Source of the DNA: Thermotogae bacterium
GTDB lineage: Bacteria; Thermotogota; Thermotogae; Petrotogales; Petrotogaceae
NCBI GenBank assembly: GCA_024233675.1
Contig: JACKPH010000003.1
Coordinates: 124,001-188,000 of the forward strand
Reading direction: 5' to 3'
DNA: 64,000 nucleotides
Both the position numbers and the translations under genes were made by a program. A model generated the notes under the pieces. It was not told where the DNA came from. It did not search any database and was given only the letters and a program-made list of their open reading frames with translations. Position 1 is the stretch's first letter, and each line of letters opens with the position of its first letter. Of this stretch, positions 41,967-50,345 are shown in pieces.

Positions 41967-43298
41967 TTATTCATCTTTATATTTTGTAAATATCATAAGT
42001 GCAACAAATCCTATCGAAGCAGCAATTATTCCTGTAAGTCTTATTCCTAAATCCGCTCCTGGTTCTTTTCCCAGAAGAAGCACCGAACTGAAAGTTATCA
42101 TTGCTATCATTTGCCCTAATTTGTTCATAAATGTCTGTACAGCAAAAAACATTCCTTCTTTGTATTCTCCTGTTCTGTCACCGTCATTTTTTGCTATATC
42201 GGCAACAATTGCATTCGGAAGTATACCGAATATTGCAAAACCTATTCCTGCAAGTACTACAAATATTATTGCCTGTAATTTAGGACTTATAGGCAGATAT
42301 CCGAGAAAACTACAGTAAAGATAAGCTATTATGAGCATTATCATTGCAAAAAAGCACAATTTCTTTTTTCCTGTTTTTTTACTGTATATATTTACGGCCG
42401 GATAAAGTGCAAAAGCAAGTAATCCTGACATAGCGGTTATTATTGTTACCCATGTTTCATTAAGTCCGAGTAGTACGGTTACATAATATACGTTTCCTGT
42501 CTGAAATATTGTTATCGCAATACCGTATGCAAGAAAAAATATTTCAAAAATAAGAAAATTTTTGTTTTTGAATGTGTTTTTAAGAGCTTTCATGAAGTCA
42601 TTAGGAACAGGTTTCACAGTTACGTATTTTCTTTCATCAATTGTTATAATTGGTATTAACATAAACAAAAACCCTAAAACTGAAAGTATTGCAACAGATA
42701 TTCTTATTGAAGTTACAAGAGAAATTCCCATATTCTGAAATACTGGCCATATAAAAGAAGCTGAGCTTGCTATAATATATCCTATAAACCATGTGAGTGC
42801 TATATATGTTGAAAGATCAAGCCTTTCTTTTTCTGTATGCCCGAGTTCCGATGTAAGTGCAAAATAAGGAGCAACATACATGGTATAAAATATATAATAT
42901 GCAAGAAGAGACACTGTAAGCCATATTATATTAATGGCTGATGATGTTTTTTCCGGCATAAAGAAAACGAGTACTGTAAAAATTGTAAAAGGTAGTACTG
43001 CTTTTTTCATAAAAGGTATTCTTCTTCCTTTAGGATTTTTACTTCTGTCGCTTAAAGAGGCTATCCACGGATCTGTTATTCCGTCAGTTAATCTTCCGAG
43101 CATTGTTATGAGTCCTATTACTGTTAAAAAACCAAAAAATGCATTTCTTGGTATCATTTCCGGTATGTCTACATTTGAAGGCGGATTGTAAAACCATACA
43201 AGCCATACCTGAATTATTCCGGATAATATAGACCAACCGAGCTGTCCTAGTGCATATCCCCATTTTATTCTTTTTGTGAGTTTTTTTGTTTCTTCCAT
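41967..43298 (-). CDS. GPH-family sugar:cation symporter (MelB/XylP type)
   Basis: 443-residue, 12-segment transporter of the glycoside-pentoside-hexuronide family. LTKRIKWGYALGQLGWSIL, GRLTDGITDPWIASLSDRSKNPKGRRIPFM (the Asp-containing family motif) and GDRTGEYKEGMFFAVQTFMNKLGQ are characteristic. It is directly downstream of a TetR gene (1-bp gap). A GH1 beta-glucosidase 1.5 kb away suggests a glycoside substrate; this is inference. Confidence 0.88.
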   Translation of the reverse strand: MEETKKLTKRIKWGYALGQLGWSILSGIIQVWLVWFYNPPSNVDIPEMIPRNAFFGFLTVIGLITMLGRLTDGITDPWIASLSDRSKNPKGRRIPFMKKAVLPFTIFTVLVFFMPEKTSSAINIIWLTVSLLAYYIFYTMYVAPYFALTSELGHTEKERLDLSTYIALTWFIGYIIASSASFIWPVFQNMGISLVTSIRISVAILSVLGFLFMLIPIITIDERKYVTVKPVPNDFMKALKNTFKNKNFLIFEIFFLAYGIAITIFQTGNVYYVTVLLGLNETWVTIITAMSGLLAFALYPAVNIYSKKTGKKKLCFFAMIMLIIAYLYCSFLGYLPISPKLQAIIFVVLAGIGFAIFGILPNAIVADIAKNDGDRTGEYKEGMFFAVQTFMNKLGQMIAMITFSSVLLLGKEPGADLGIRLTGIIAASIGFVALMIFTKYKDE

Positions 43299-43299
43299 G

Positions 43300-43887
43300 T
43301 TATTTCCCCCTGTTTATTATCCCGTTTAGCAGAATATCTATTGTTTCCTGAAATATTTGTGAATAAGTTACATTTTCATTCATTATATATTTTTTTCTGC
43401 TTATTGTTGTAAGAACTGATAAGTACATTTCTTTAAACAAGGCTATATTAAAAGGTTTTATTTTATTTTCATTAATTGCCTGCTCAAAAAGTTTATATGT
43501 AGGTTCCCATTCTTCATTAAACATTTTCAGTATATTATCATAAACCTTAGGATATATTTTCTGAATCTGTGAAAGATGTCTGTATCTTATAATAAAGTTA
43601 AGATCAGGGGTTATGGTTAGTATTTCTTTTATTTTTTCAACAGTATCAAGTGAATTATCGGAAATTATTTCTTTTTGTCTTTGTTTTATGCTTTTTCTGG
43701 CTTCTTTTACTATAATATTTATTATTTCTTCTTTACTTCTTATTATTTCATAAAGTGTTCTTTTGCTTATTCCTATTTCTGCAGAAAGGTCATCCATTGT
43801 AAAATTGAGTCCTTTTTCCTGAAAAATTATAAGAGTAGCCTCTAATACTTTTTTTAATTCTTCATTCTTTAAGTTTTTATTTTTCAA
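43300..43887 (-). CDS. TetR-family repressor
   Basis: 195-residue regulator. The N-terminal helix-turn-helix LNFTMDDLSAEIGISKRTLYEIIRSKEEIINIIV is typical of TetR; the C-terminus is variable. The GTG of the longest frame lies in the Shine-Dalgarno GAGGTG, so TTG at 43885-43887, 8 nt further, is preferred. It is first in a two-gene unit with the GPH symporter and lies next to a 33-bp palindrome. Confidence 0.88.
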   Translation of the reverse strand: MKNKNLKNEELKKVLEATLIIFQEKGLNFTMDDLSAEIGISKRTLYEIIRSKEEIINIIVKEARKSIKQRQKEIISDNSLDTVEKIKEILTITPDLNFIIRYRHLSQIQKIYPKVYDNILKMFNEEWEPTYKLFEQAINENKIKPFNIALFKEMYLSVLTTISRKKYIMNENVTYSQIFQETIDILLNGIINRGK

Positions 43888-43901
43888 ATTTTTCACCTCT
43901 T

Positions 43902-43934
43902 AAACTAAAAAAACTATAATAGTTTTTTTAGTTT
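43902..43934. promoter_or_regulatory. TetR-type operator, perfect 16-1-16 palindrome
   Basis: AAACTAAAAAAACTAT (43902-43917) and its exact reverse complement (43919-43934) flank one central A. The minus-strand -10 TATAAT (43935-43940) adjoins it, so repressor binding would block the tetR-symporter promoter. Divergent tauE starts 73 bp away. Confidence 0.75.
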
Positions 43935-44006
43935 ATTATATCATAAAAATATATTCATGTGTTTTTATTGTATAATATTATAAAAAAACTTACGGAGGAA
44001 TTTGAT

Positions 44007-44729
44007 TTGACTTATTTATACGTTATATCGGTAATATTTTTTTCAAATTTTATACGTGCGGTTTTCGGATTCGGTAATGCTCTTATTGCAATGCCTCTTC
44101 TTGCTTTTGTAATAAGTCCGAAAACAGCTACACCTCTTGTTGCAGTTATTTCTCTTACTATATCTCTTTTTATGATGATATTGCAGAAAAATTCAATTCA
44201 GATAAAAAGTGCTTTTGAACTGATTATTTCTTCTCTTGTAGGAATTCCTTTAGGTATTTATTTTCTGAAAGGGTTTGATATAAAGACCGTAAATATTTTT
44301 CTCGGTATTATTATTATTTTATTTTCGGTTTATAATCTTACGGGTATAAAAAATTTATTTTTAAAAAATAAGTACTGGAGTTATTTTTTCGGTATTATTG
44401 CCGGAATACTCGGAGGCGCATATAACACAAACGGTCCGCCTGTTGTTATTTACGGCGTATTAAAAGGCTGGAGTCCGGAAGAGTTTACAGCTACTCTGCA
44501 GAGTTATTTTTTCTTTACCGGAATTTTTATTGTTATAGGACATGTTTTATCCGGAAATTATACAGATGAGGTATTAGGTTATTATATTTTTTCTCTTCCT
44601 GCTGTTTTTATCCCAATGTACGCAGGAATAAAAATAAATAAAAAATTTTCTTCCGAAAAATTCAGGAGATATATTTATTATTTTCTTATAATTACTTCTT
44701 TTATACTTATATACAATGCTTTTAGATAA
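44007..44729 (+). CDS. TauE/SafE-family membrane transporter
   Basis: 240-residue integral membrane protein with about eight hydrophobic segments in two repeats. FSNFIRAVFGFGNALIAMPLLAFVISPKTATPLVAVISL and GIIAGILGGAYNTNGPPVVIYGVLKGWSPEEFTATLQSYFFFTG match the family (anion or sulfite/organosulfonate export). ACGGAGG lies 8 nt before TTG 44007, the chosen start; a longer frame from 43959 has no SD. Divergent from the TetR gene. Confidence 0.87.
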   Translation: MTYLYVISVIFFSNFIRAVFGFGNALIAMPLLAFVISPKTATPLVAVISLTISLFMMILQKNSIQIKSAFELIISSLVGIPLGIYFLKGFDIKTVNIFLGIIIILFSVYNLTGIKNLFLKNKYWSYFFGIIAGILGGAYNTNGPPVVIYGVLKGWSPEEFTATLQSYFFFTGIFIVIGHVLSGNYTDEVLGYYIFSLPAVFIPMYAGIKINKKFSSEKFRRYIYYFLIITSFILIYNAFR

Positions 44730-44742
44730 ATTATGTAATAAA

Positions 44743-44780
44743 AAAACACCGGAAAATTTTTATAATTTTCCGGTGTTTTT
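44743..44780. terminator. Bidirectional terminator between tauE and bglA
   Basis: AAAACACCGGAAAA-type stem (arms about 44743-44757 and 44766-44780, CACCGG/CCGGTG core) with A and T runs. It touches the stop codon of the GH1 gene at 44780-44782 and ends both convergent transcripts. Confidence 0.8.
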
Positions 44781-46117
44781 TATTCTTCTGTAAAATTATT
44801 TTTTATAACCTCTGCATACCATTTTGCTGAATCTTTTACTGTTCTCTGAAGCGTTTCATAATCAACATAAACAATTCCGAATCTTTTGGCATATCCTTCC
44901 GCCCATTCATAGTTATCCATGAAAGACCATACATAATATCCTTTTAGGTTTACACCTTCATCTATTGCTTTTTTTGCCGCTATAAAATGATTTTTAAGAA
45001 ATTCTGTTCTTTTTTTATCGTGAATTTCACCGTTTTCAGGAGTATCTTCGTATGCGGCTCCGTTTTCTGTTATATAAAGCGGTATATCACCGTAATCTTT
45101 TTTTATGCTTTTCAGAAGTACTCTCAGTCCGTCAGGATATACTTCCCAACCCATAGCTGTTTTTTCGTTATTCTGAGGTACTGTATCGTATTTCAGAGGA
45201 TTATTTTCATTCCATTTTATTACGTTTCTTGAATAGTAATTTATTCCGAGAAAGTCTATTTTTTGGTTTATTGTTTCCATATCACCGCTTTTTATTATAT
45301 TTTTCATATTTTTTCCGAAATCCATATTCAGTATTATTTCAGGATATTTTCCTTTTAATACAGGATCGAGAAACATTTTATTCCATATTCCCTCACTTAT
45401 CTTAGCCGCTTTTATATCTTCTTCGTTTGAGGAATCTGTATAGTTTGGTGAAAGATTTAATGTTATTCCTATCTGTCCTCTGAATTGTGAATTTTTATAG
45501 AGTTTCACGGTTTCACCGTGTGCAAGCATCATATTATGTATTGTTTTCTGAGTTATTTCAAGATTTTTTATTCCGGGTGCATGAGTTCCGTACAGATTAC
45601 CGACATATGCATAAACAGCCGGTTCATTAAATGTTATCCACTGACATACATCTTCACCTAAAGCATTAAACATAACGGATGCATAATGAACAAAATATTC
45701 AGCAGTTTTTCTGTTTGCCCATCCTCCCTCATCCTGAAGTATCTGCGGGAGATCCCAGTGAAATAAAGTTGCAACCGGTTTTATTCCGTTTTCTTTTAGT
45801 TCTTTTACAAGATTTTTATAGAAATTTATACCTTTTTCATTTAATGTATATTTTCCGTCTGTAAATATTCTTGTCCAGGCTATAGAAAATCTGTATGCCT
45901 TTATTCCGAGTTTTTTAAGCAGTGCCACATCTTCTTTATAACGGTTATAATGATCACAGGCAATATCTCCTGTATGACCTTTGTACACATTTCCGGGTGT
46001 TTTTGAAAATGTATCCCATACAGAAGGAATTCTTCCGTCTGTGTCATATGCTCCTTCAACCTGATAACTTGCTGTTGCCGCCCCCCAAAGAAAATCTTCC
46101 GGAAATATATATTTCAT
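44780..46117 (-). CDS. bglA: Beta-glucosidase, glycoside hydrolase family 1
   Basis: Retaining glycosidase of 445 residues. PEDFLWGAATASYQVEGA, GHTGDIACDHYNRYKEDVALLKKLGIKAYRFSIAWTRI, the acid/base Glu in QWITFNEPAVYAY and the nucleophile Glu in PLYITENGAAYED are intact; the aglycone-region WSFMDNYEWAEGYAKRFGIVYVDY is complete. No signal peptide, so cytoplasmic. The GTG of the longest frame lies in the SD GGAGGTG, so ATG 46115-46117 is used. No PTS-type phospho-glucosidase features seen. Confidence 0.94.
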   Translation of the reverse strand: MKYIFPEDFLWGAATASYQVEGAYDTDGRIPSVWDTFSKTPGNVYKGHTGDIACDHYNRYKEDVALLKKLGIKAYRFSIAWTRIFTDGKYTLNEKGINFYKNLVKELKENGIKPVATLFHWDLPQILQDEGGWANRKTAEYFVHYASVMFNALGEDVCQWITFNEPAVYAYVGNLYGTHAPGIKNLEITQKTIHNMMLAHGETVKLYKNSQFRGQIGITLNLSPNYTDSSNEEDIKAAKISEGIWNKMFLDPVLKGKYPEIILNMDFGKNMKNIIKSGDMETINQKIDFLGINYYSRNVIKWNENNPLKYDTVPQNNEKTAMGWEVYPDGLRVLLKSIKKDYGDIPLYITENGAAYEDTPENGEIHDKKRTEFLKNHFIAAKKAIDEGVNLKGYYVWSFMDNYEWAEGYAKRFGIVYVDYETLQRTVKDSAKWYAEVIKNNFTEE

Positions 46118-46497
46118 TATATTCACCTCCGTATATTATTTATAAATTGATATTTTTAACCCGATATTTTTATTTTAACTCTTTATTTTTATTAAGCCTA
46201 ATTACCATTTATAAGTAATTTTTATATAATTAATTCTGTATTCTTTTAAAAATGTTTATATCTGTTTTTTTGTTACCGTACTGGTACTGTTTCATAATAA
46301 TTTTATTTTTTATATGTGAAATAAAGTGTTTTCTTTTTTCCTTATTTTATATATATTACAGTGATTTTCAATTTGTTTTCATTAATTTTCTTCACAGTTT
46401 GTGAAAATATTAATTTTTTTTGTATTAATCATGTACATTAGGTTAATTTTTTAAATTTAAATTATATAATTATTCGTAATCCTAATTAACTGTACTT

Positions 46498-46534
46498 AAA
46501 CCGGTTTGTTTTAATTTTACGGTATTGGTATAAT
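46498..46534 (+). promoter_or_regulatory. Promoter with palindromic operator for the hydrolase-glpK transcript
   Basis: TTGTTT (46506-46511), 17-bp spacer, TATAAT (46529-46534) preceded by TGG (extended -10). The palindrome AAACCGGTTT (46498-46507) overlaps the -35. Transcription should start near 46541, only about 12 nt before the conserved leader element. Confidence 0.7.
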
Positions 46535-46552
46535 TTTTTAAAATGAATATAG

Positions 46553-46616
46553 GCAGAGAATATGAGAAAGCCACACCATTTATAGTGCATTGCACTATAT
46601 GGTGTGGTTTATTTTA
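46553..46616 (+). promoter_or_regulatory. Antitermination element A: conserved 23-nt box plus terminator
   Basis: GCAGAGAATATGAGAAA then GCCACA begins a terminator stem: CCACACCA (46571-46578) with TGGTGTGG (46600-46607) and TATAGTGCA (46581-46589) with TGCACTATA (46591-46599), then TTTATTTT. The box recurs with 21 of 23 identities before glpK at 48707, while the inner stem sequence is unrelated but still pairs. Such a leader is expected for an RNA-binding antiterminator; GlpP is the best candidate from context. Confidence 0.7.
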
Positions 46617-46628
46617 GGGGGAGATATA

Positions 46629-48692
46629 GTGAAAAGTAAAAAGTTGTTGATAGTTTCAGTCGCATTGATTCTTGTTGGTAGTTTTCTTGCGTGCCTTTTT
46701 AACACTTCGTTTTTTAAGGTAAAGATTACTAATATAGAATTCAAGACAGAAAGAGGAACTCTGGCAGGTTCTCTTTATATGCCGAAAGATATTAAAGACG
46801 GTGAAAAAAGACCTGTTATAATAACAACACACGGATATCTTAACAGCAAAGAGATGCAGGATGCGCCTGCAGTAGAAATGTCAAGAAGAGGGTATATAGT
46901 TTTAGCACTTGATATGTACGATCACGGTTATTCCCTATGGGAAAACAGTATAGCCCGCGGAAGCGAATTCGGTACATTCTGGATTTATTCCATATACGAT
47001 GCAGCTCAGTATATGAGTAAACAGGATTATACGCTTAAAGATGAAAAAGGTAATGCATATATTGCTGTAAGCGGACATTCTATGGGTGGATTTTCAACAA
47101 CTGTAGGTGTTTATCTTGATGAAATGAATGCATTACAGTCAGGTACAAGAAGTATTTTTGCAGCAATACCTGTCGGAGCCGATTTTTCATACGCAGCTAT
47201 GGTTGCTCCTCAGGCACAGTTACAGGCAGCAATGGGTGACAGAACTTTTGGTATAATTGCAGGTCATTATGATGAATTTTTCTTCAGTAAATCCGCTGCG
47301 GAAAAAACAGAAGAAGAAAAGAAAATTAGTGGTACTGTTGTTTACAAAGATTTTGTATCAACAATTTCCGGTAAGTCATTTTTAGGTAAAGCAGCAGCTG
47401 ATTCTGCACAGCAGGGTGTTTTTTATGATGTTGATTCAGGTAATCTTACTGTTAATGGTAATGTTGTAAGAGCTGCTCAGACAGGAAAACATATAATTTA
47501 TACTCCTAAACAGACACATCCTTGGAATCATTTTTCACAGGCAACAACTGCTCATCTTATAGATTTCTATACAGAAGCTTTTAAAGATGTTTCTTCTTTT
47601 GAAAGTATTCCGTCTTCAAATCAGATATGGTGGTTAAAAGAATTATTTAATTTTGTTGCACTCATAGGATTTTTCATGCTTATTATTCCTCTTATGGATT
47701 TAATTTTAAGTATTCCTGTTTTCAAAGGTGCAGTAACAAAAGAAACAGTTTCAGTTACAAAAACAGCCGGAAACAAAGGTTTACTTTTCTGGGTACTTCT
47801 TGTTGTAGGAACTCTTATTCCGGCAATTATTTTCCCGACAGTTATGTCTAAAATTGCAACAGGTATGAATGTTCTTTTCATTATAGGTCTTATTTGTCTT
47901 GTAGGTTCGGTTGCTGCAAGTTTTGTTTTCCTTAAAGGTAAAACAAGAATTATTTCAGCTTCTGTTCTCGGTGTTGTTTCAGCTTTTTTTGTTCTTCTTA
48001 TAAAAGTTCTTCCGAATTCTTTCGGAACAACACATTTTTTACCTCAGCCTACAAATAATCAGATAATATACTGGGCAATGCTTTCAGGTCTTATTAGTTT
48101 ATTTACTATAATGAGTGTTTATTTCTTTAAAAATAAAAAAGCCGGAGTTACAAAGGATTCTTTCGGTGTACTTGTTTCTGTAAAATCGATTCTTATTTCA
48201 CTTGCTGTTGCATTTTTAACTGTTTTTGCAGCTTATATTGTTCTTTACATTGTTCAGGCAATTTTCGGAACAGATTTCCGTGTATGGACATTTGCTGTTA
48301 AAACATTTGCCGCAAGACATTTTGTAACAGCTCTTAAATACGGTTTATTCTTCTTTGTTTATTACTTTATAAACACTGTTGTACTTAATGTTATGACAAG
48401 AGATAAAAAAGGCGGATATGCAATAGCTATTTTCTCTAACATAGGCGGTCTTATGATATGGATGATACTGCAGTACGGTCTTCTTTTCTCAAGAGGCGTT
48501 GCTCTTTATCCGGGACAGTCTCTTAACGGCATTTTACTTTTTGCCCTTATTCCTTGTCTTGCTATAGCAGCTGTTTATGCAAAATCAATTTACAAGAGAA
48601 CTAATAATGTATGGCTCGCAGGTTTTATAAATACATTCCTTTTCACAATGATAGGTGTAGCTAACACTATTCTTTTCTGGAATATACAGTAA
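46629..48692 (+). CDS. Alpha/beta hydrolase fused to a polytopic membrane domain
   Basis: 687 residues from GTG 46629 (GGGGGAG 8 nt upstream; a longer frame would read through the terminator). A signal anchor (about 5-25) is followed by an alpha/beta hydrolase domain to about 320: TTHGYLNSKEM, nucleophile elbow VSGHSMGGFSTT, and candidate His in KQTHPWNHF. The remaining 360 residues contain about nine hydrophobic segments. I know no characterised member. The shared leader element with glpK suggests a lipid or acylglycerol hydrolase releasing glycerol, but this is inference. Only 14 bp separate its stop from element B. Confidence 0.75.
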   Translation: MKSKKLLIVSVALILVGSFLACLFNTSFFKVKITNIEFKTERGTLAGSLYMPKDIKDGEKRPVIITTHGYLNSKEMQDAPAVEMSRRGYIVLALDMYDHGYSLWENSIARGSEFGTFWIYSIYDAAQYMSKQDYTLKDEKGNAYIAVSGHSMGGFSTTVGVYLDEMNALQSGTRSIFAAIPVGADFSYAAMVAPQAQLQAAMGDRTFGIIAGHYDEFFFSKSAAEKTEEEKKISGTVVYKDFVSTISGKSFLGKAAADSAQQGVFYDVDSGNLTVNGNVVRAAQTGKHIIYTPKQTHPWNHFSQATTAHLIDFYTEAFKDVSSFESIPSSNQIWWLKELFNFVALIGFFMLIIPLMDLILSIPVFKGAVTKETVSVTKTAGNKGLLFWVLLVVGTLIPAIIFPTVMSKIATGMNVLFIIGLICLVGSVAASFVFLKGKTRIISASVLGVVSAFFVLLIKVLPNSFGTTHFLPQPTNNQIIYWAMLSGLISLFTIMSVYFFKNKKAGVTKDSFGVLVSVKSILISLAVAFLTVFAAYIVLYIVQAIFGTDFRVWTFAVKTFAARHFVTALKYGLFFFVYYFINTVVLNVMTRDKKGGYAIAIFSNIGGLMIWMILQYGLLFSRGVALYPGQSLNGILLFALIPCLAIAAVYAKSIYKRTNNVWLAGFINTFLFTMIGVANTILFWNIQ

Positions 48693-48706
48693 AAATTTAA
48701 TAAGTG

Positions 48707-48769
48707 GTAGAGAATATGAGAAAACCACATATGCAGAAGAAAATTCTTCTGCTATGTGGTTTATTTTTC
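48707..48769 (+). promoter_or_regulatory. Antitermination element B upstream of glpK
   Basis: GTAGAGAATATGAGAAA then ACCACA, followed by a stem CCACATA (48725-48731) / TATGTGG (48753-48759) and GCAGAAGAA (48733-48741) / TTCTTCTGC (48744-48752), then TTTATTTTT. I find no promoter between 48693 and 48707, so glpK is probably reached by read-through from the hydrolase promoter, through two successive attenuators. Confidence 0.7.
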
Positions 48770-48810
48770 AAAAATATAATATAATTTAAACATACAAGGG
48801 GGTTTTTAAG

Positions 48811-50313
48811 TTGAAAAAATATATTCTTTCTTTCGACCAGGGAACCACGAGTTCAAGAGCGATTATTTTCGATCATGATGGCAACATATGCGGTGTTTCA
48901 CAAAAAGAATTTAAACAGATTTTTCCGAAAGCCGGCTGGGTTGAACACGATGCTATGGAGATATGGGGAAGTCAGAGCGGTGTTGCGCGTGAAGTTCTTG
49001 AAACAGTTGGTGTACGACCGGAAGAAGTTGCTGCGATAGGTATAACAAATCAGAGAGAAACTACTGTTGTATGGGATAAGAATACAGGAAGACCTGTTTA
49101 TAATGCAATAGTATGGCAGTGCAGAAGAACAGCCTCTATATGTGATGAACTTAAAAGAAAAGGCTGGGAGAAAAAAATCAGAGATAAAACAGGCTTGGTT
49201 ATCGATGCTTATTTTTCGGCAACAAAGATAAAGTGGATTTTGGACAATGTTCCGGGTGCACGAGAAAAAGCTGATAACGGTGATCTTCTTTTCGGAACAA
49301 TAGATACATGGTTAATCTGGAATCTTACAAGAGGTAGGGTTCATGTAACTGATTATTCTAATGCTTCAAGAACTATGCTTTATAATATAAAAGAACTTAA
49401 ATGGGACGATGAAATTCTTGAAGAACTTAATATACCTATATCCATGCTTCCGGAGGTAAAACCTTCGAGTACTGTTTACGGTTATACCGATGAAAGAACT
49501 TTCGGCGGTGCTGAAATTCCTATAGCCGGTATAGCTGGTGATCAGCAGGCCGCTTTGTTCGGTCAGTCATGTTATAATCAGGGAACGGCAAAAAATACTT
49601 ACGGTACAGGCTGTTTTATGCTTATGAATACAGGAGAAAAACCTGTTGAATCAAAAAACGGTCTTCTGACTACAATTGCATGGGGTATTGATAACAAGGT
49701 ATATTATGCCCTTGAAGGAAGTGTATTTATTGCAGGAGCCGCTATACAGTGGCTGAGAGATTCTTTAAGACTTGTTTATGATGCTCCGCAGACAGAATAT
49801 TACGCAAATCTTGTTGAGGATACCGACGGTGTTTACGTTGTTCCTGCATTTACGGGACTCGGGGCTCCTTATTGGGACATGTATGCAAGAGGTGCTGTGC
49901 TTGGTCTTACAAGAGGAACAAAAAGAGAACATCTTGTAAGGGCAACTCTCGAATCACTTGCCTATCAGACTAAAGATATTCTCGAAGCAATGCAGCAGGA
50001 TTCCGGCATAGAACTGAAATCTTTAAAAGTTGACGGCGGTGCATCCGCTAATAATTTTCTTCTTCAGTTTCAGTCCGATATACTCGGTGTACCTGTTATG
50101 AGACCTTCTGTTGTTGAAACAACTGCACTTGGTGCAGCCTTTTTGGCAGGTCTTGCAGTAAAATTCTGGAATAATCAGCAGGAGATTCAGAGTGTATGTC
50201 AGATAGATAAAATTTTTGAAAGTAAAATGGATAATGAAATAAGAATAAAAAAATACAGAGGCTGGAAAAAAGCAGTTAAACGTTCAATGGACTGGGAAGA
50301 AAAAGATGAATGA
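48811..50313 (+). CDS. glpK: Glycerol kinase
   Basis: Phosphorylates glycerol to sn-glycerol 3-phosphate. It has 500 residues of the FGGY family: ILSFDQGTTSSRAIIFDHDGN, GWVEHDAMEIW, AIGITNQRETTVVWDKNTGRPVYNAIVWQ, GTIDTWLIWNLT, GDQQAALFGQ, GTYGTGCF-like NTYGTGCFMLMNTG and the C-terminal LKVDGGASANNFLLQFQSDILGVPV. Starts TTG with AAGGGGG 11 nt before it. No glpF or glpD is adjacent. Ended by a strong terminator. Confidence 0.97.
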   Translation: MKKYILSFDQGTTSSRAIIFDHDGNICGVSQKEFKQIFPKAGWVEHDAMEIWGSQSGVAREVLETVGVRPEEVAAIGITNQRETTVVWDKNTGRPVYNAIVWQCRRTASICDELKRKGWEKKIRDKTGLVIDAYFSATKIKWILDNVPGAREKADNGDLLFGTIDTWLIWNLTRGRVHVTDYSNASRTMLYNIKELKWDDEILEELNIPISMLPEVKPSSTVYGYTDERTFGGAEIPIAGIAGDQQAALFGQSCYNQGTAKNTYGTGCFMLMNTGEKPVESKNGLLTTIAWGIDNKVYYALEGSVFIAGAAIQWLRDSLRLVYDAPQTEYYANLVEDTDGVYVVPAFTGLGAPYWDMYARGAVLGLTRGTKREHLVRATLESLAYQTKDILEAMQQDSGIELKSLKVDGGASANNFLLQFQSDILGVPVMRPSVVETTALGAAFLAGLAVKFWNNQQEIQSVCQIDKIFESKMDNEIRIKKYRGWKKAVKRSMDWEEKDE

Positions 50314-50345
50314 AAAAAGCAGAGTTTAATAACTCTGCTTTTTTT
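50314..50345. terminator. Bidirectional terminator after glpK
   Basis: Stem AAAAAAGCAGAGTT (50314 onward) with AACTCTGCTTTTTT and an AT loop. It overlaps the stop of the convergent outer-membrane-like gene (50344-50346). Confidence 0.85.

Larger units (their letters stand above)
46118..46628. promoter_or_regulatory. 511-bp regulatory region between bglA and the membrane hydrolase
   Basis: No gene seen. It is extremely AT-rich and contains several inverted repeats: ATTAC/GTAAT (46201-46219), TTCACA-GTT-TGTGAA (46391-46405) inside an ATTAAT...ATTAAT frame, and AAACCGGTTT (46498-46507). The plus-strand promoter and antitermination element at its right end are listed separately. bglA needs a minus-strand promoter in the left part, but no strong one is visible. 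Confidence 0.6.

Noticed and set aside
44780..46117. 6-phospho-beta-glucosidase of a PTS
   Set aside because: No PTS genes nearby; a GPH symporter is the neighbouring sugar transporter.
46553..46616. BglG/LicT-type RAT antiterminator site linked to bglA
   Set aside because: The box does not resemble the RAT consensus, it is on the other strand from bglA, and its second copy precedes glpK.
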